A stretch of DNA of 64,000 nt from Paracoccus chinensis (GTDB lineage Bacteria > Pseudomonadota > Alphaproteobacteria > Rhodobacterales > Rhodobacteraceae): positions 62,001-126,000 of the forward strand of contig NZ_FNGE01000005.1 in assembly GCF_900102885.1 (NCBI RefSeq). Reading direction: 5' to 3'. The position numbers and the translations under genes were made by a program. Below are positions 63,341 to 64,000 of the stretch, one piece after another. Every line of letters starts with the position of its first letter. Positions within the stretch are counted from its first letter, which is position 1. The notes beneath the pieces are model-generated. The model was given only the letters and a program-made list of their open reading frames with translations. It was not told where the DNA came from and did no database searches.

Positions 63341-64000
63341 CGCGGACCGACGCATCCGCCGATCCCCGCCCGGTGCTGGTCACTGGGGGCGCGGGCTTCA
63401 TCGGCTCGAACCTCGCCGACCGGCTGGCGGCCGACGGCCACCGGGTCATCGTCTATGACGCGATGAGCCGCCCCGGGGTCGAGCGGAACCTTGCCTGGCT
63501 GCAATCCCGCCACGGCGACCGGATCGAGCACATCCCCGCCGACATCCGCGACGGCGCCCGCATGGCGGCGGCGGCGCGCGAGGCGAAGGTGGTCTTCCAC
63601 CTCGCCGCCCAGGTCGCCGTGACCACCAGCATGGTGGAACCCGTCGATGACATGACGATCAACCTCGTCGGCACGGTCAACCTGCTGGAAGCCCTGCGCG
63701 CCAAGGGCGATGGCACACCGCTGATCTTCGCCTCGACCAACAAGGTTTACGGCGACCTCGCCGACCTCGACTTCGCGCTGGAGGGCGAGGCCTACAAGCC
63801 CACCGACGCCGAGGTGCGCGACCACGGCATCGGTGAGGCGCGCCCGCTCGACTTCCACACGCCCTATGGCTGTTCCAAGGGCGCGGCGGACCAGTATGTA
63901 TTGGACTATGCCCGCAGCTACGGGGTGCCCACCTGCGTGCTGCGGATGTCCTGCATCTACGGCCAGCGCCAGATGGGGACCGAGGACCAGGGCTGGGTCG
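63337..64000 (+). CDS. NAD-dependent sugar epimerase, partial
   Basis: About 221 residues before the window ends. VLVTGGAGFIGSNL is the NAD loop and TPYGCSKGAADQYV includes the YxxxK. VFHLAAQVAVTTSMVEPVDDMTINLVGTVNLLEA and ASTNKVYGD, together with LRMSCIYGQRQMGTEDQGWV, look like CDP-paratose/tyvelose 2-epimerases. The C-terminus is outside. It follows the first epimerase without a gap, which suggests sequential steps on one nucleotide sugar. Confidence 0.88.
   Translation, partial: MTRTDASADPRPVLVTGGAGFIGSNLADRLAADGHRVIVYDAMSRPGVERNLAWLQSRHGDRIEHIPADIRDGARMAAAAREAKVVFHLAAQVAVTTSMVEPVDDMTINLVGTVNLLEALRAKGDGTPLIFASTNKVYGDLADLDFALEGEAYKPTDAEVRDHGIGEARPLDFHTPYGCSKGAADQYVLDYARSYGVPTCVLRMSCIYGQRQMGTEDQGWV

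Overview
This 64 kb window is GC-rich chromosomal DNA from an alphaproteobacterium of the Rhodobacterales, most like Paracoccus or Rhodobacter. The evidence is the gene content and protein style: a full-order Rhodobacter-type gene transfer agent (GTA) cluster, a TAXI-TRAP transporter, and Rhodobacteraceae-style small proteins. Genes are dense on both strands, often with 4-bp ATGA overlaps. No rRNA, CRISPR array, insertion sequence or plasmid origin was seen. The only RNA gene found is tRNA-Arg(CCU).

Positions 1-36 kb are mostly core genome. In order: the end of a dihydrolipoamide dehydrogenase gene, a lytic transglycosylase, NAD kinase, glyA, hydrolases and a cytochrome b561, a DksA-type protein and a deaminase. 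Next come a REP-associated transposase (RAYT) with a frameshifted tail, a lower-GC pair of secreted proteins, lepA, and a set of copper genes (copZ, copA, a DUF2946-like protein and a PCuAC chaperone). After these lie a sirtuin, an L,D-transpeptidase, mnmH, rpmB, meaB, ada, serS, a TAXI-TRAP transporter, a LacI regulator, gatC-gatA, an amidase, pyrD and cysE. REP-like palindromes and a dispersed AAATATCC/GGGGG repeat sit between genes.

Positions 36.0-51.2 kb, minus strand, hold a GTA structural cluster in canonical order: gp1 and gp2 terminase, gp3 portal, rcc01685-like, gp4 protease, gp5 capsid, gp6-gp10.1, gp11 tape measure, gp12-gp15 and a DUF2793 protein. There are no integrase, replication or lysis genes. 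Two features stand out. The large tail/host-recognition gene gp15 is cut by one in-frame amber codon. The operon also appears to carry intrinsic terminators in the sense direction, one in the leader and one between gp2 and gp3, behind a promoter with 22-bp-spaced direct repeats. This layout would suit control by antitermination.

Positions 51.3-64 kb look like a cell-surface saccharide locus. It has two ATP-grasp enzymes, one fused to an acylphosphatase domain. It also has an operon of zinc dehydrogenase, Gfo/Idh/MocA oxidoreductase, polysaccharide pyruvyl transferase and FrhB-like Fe-S protein. A second operon holds a histidine phosphatase, a methyltransferase, a GH39-like protein and inositol-3-phosphate synthase, and it faces away from two NAD-dependent sugar epimerases. 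The product cannot be read from sequence. A modified glycan or glycolipid that may contain inositol is the working hypothesis. This locus and the GTA leader are the most promising places for undescribed biology.
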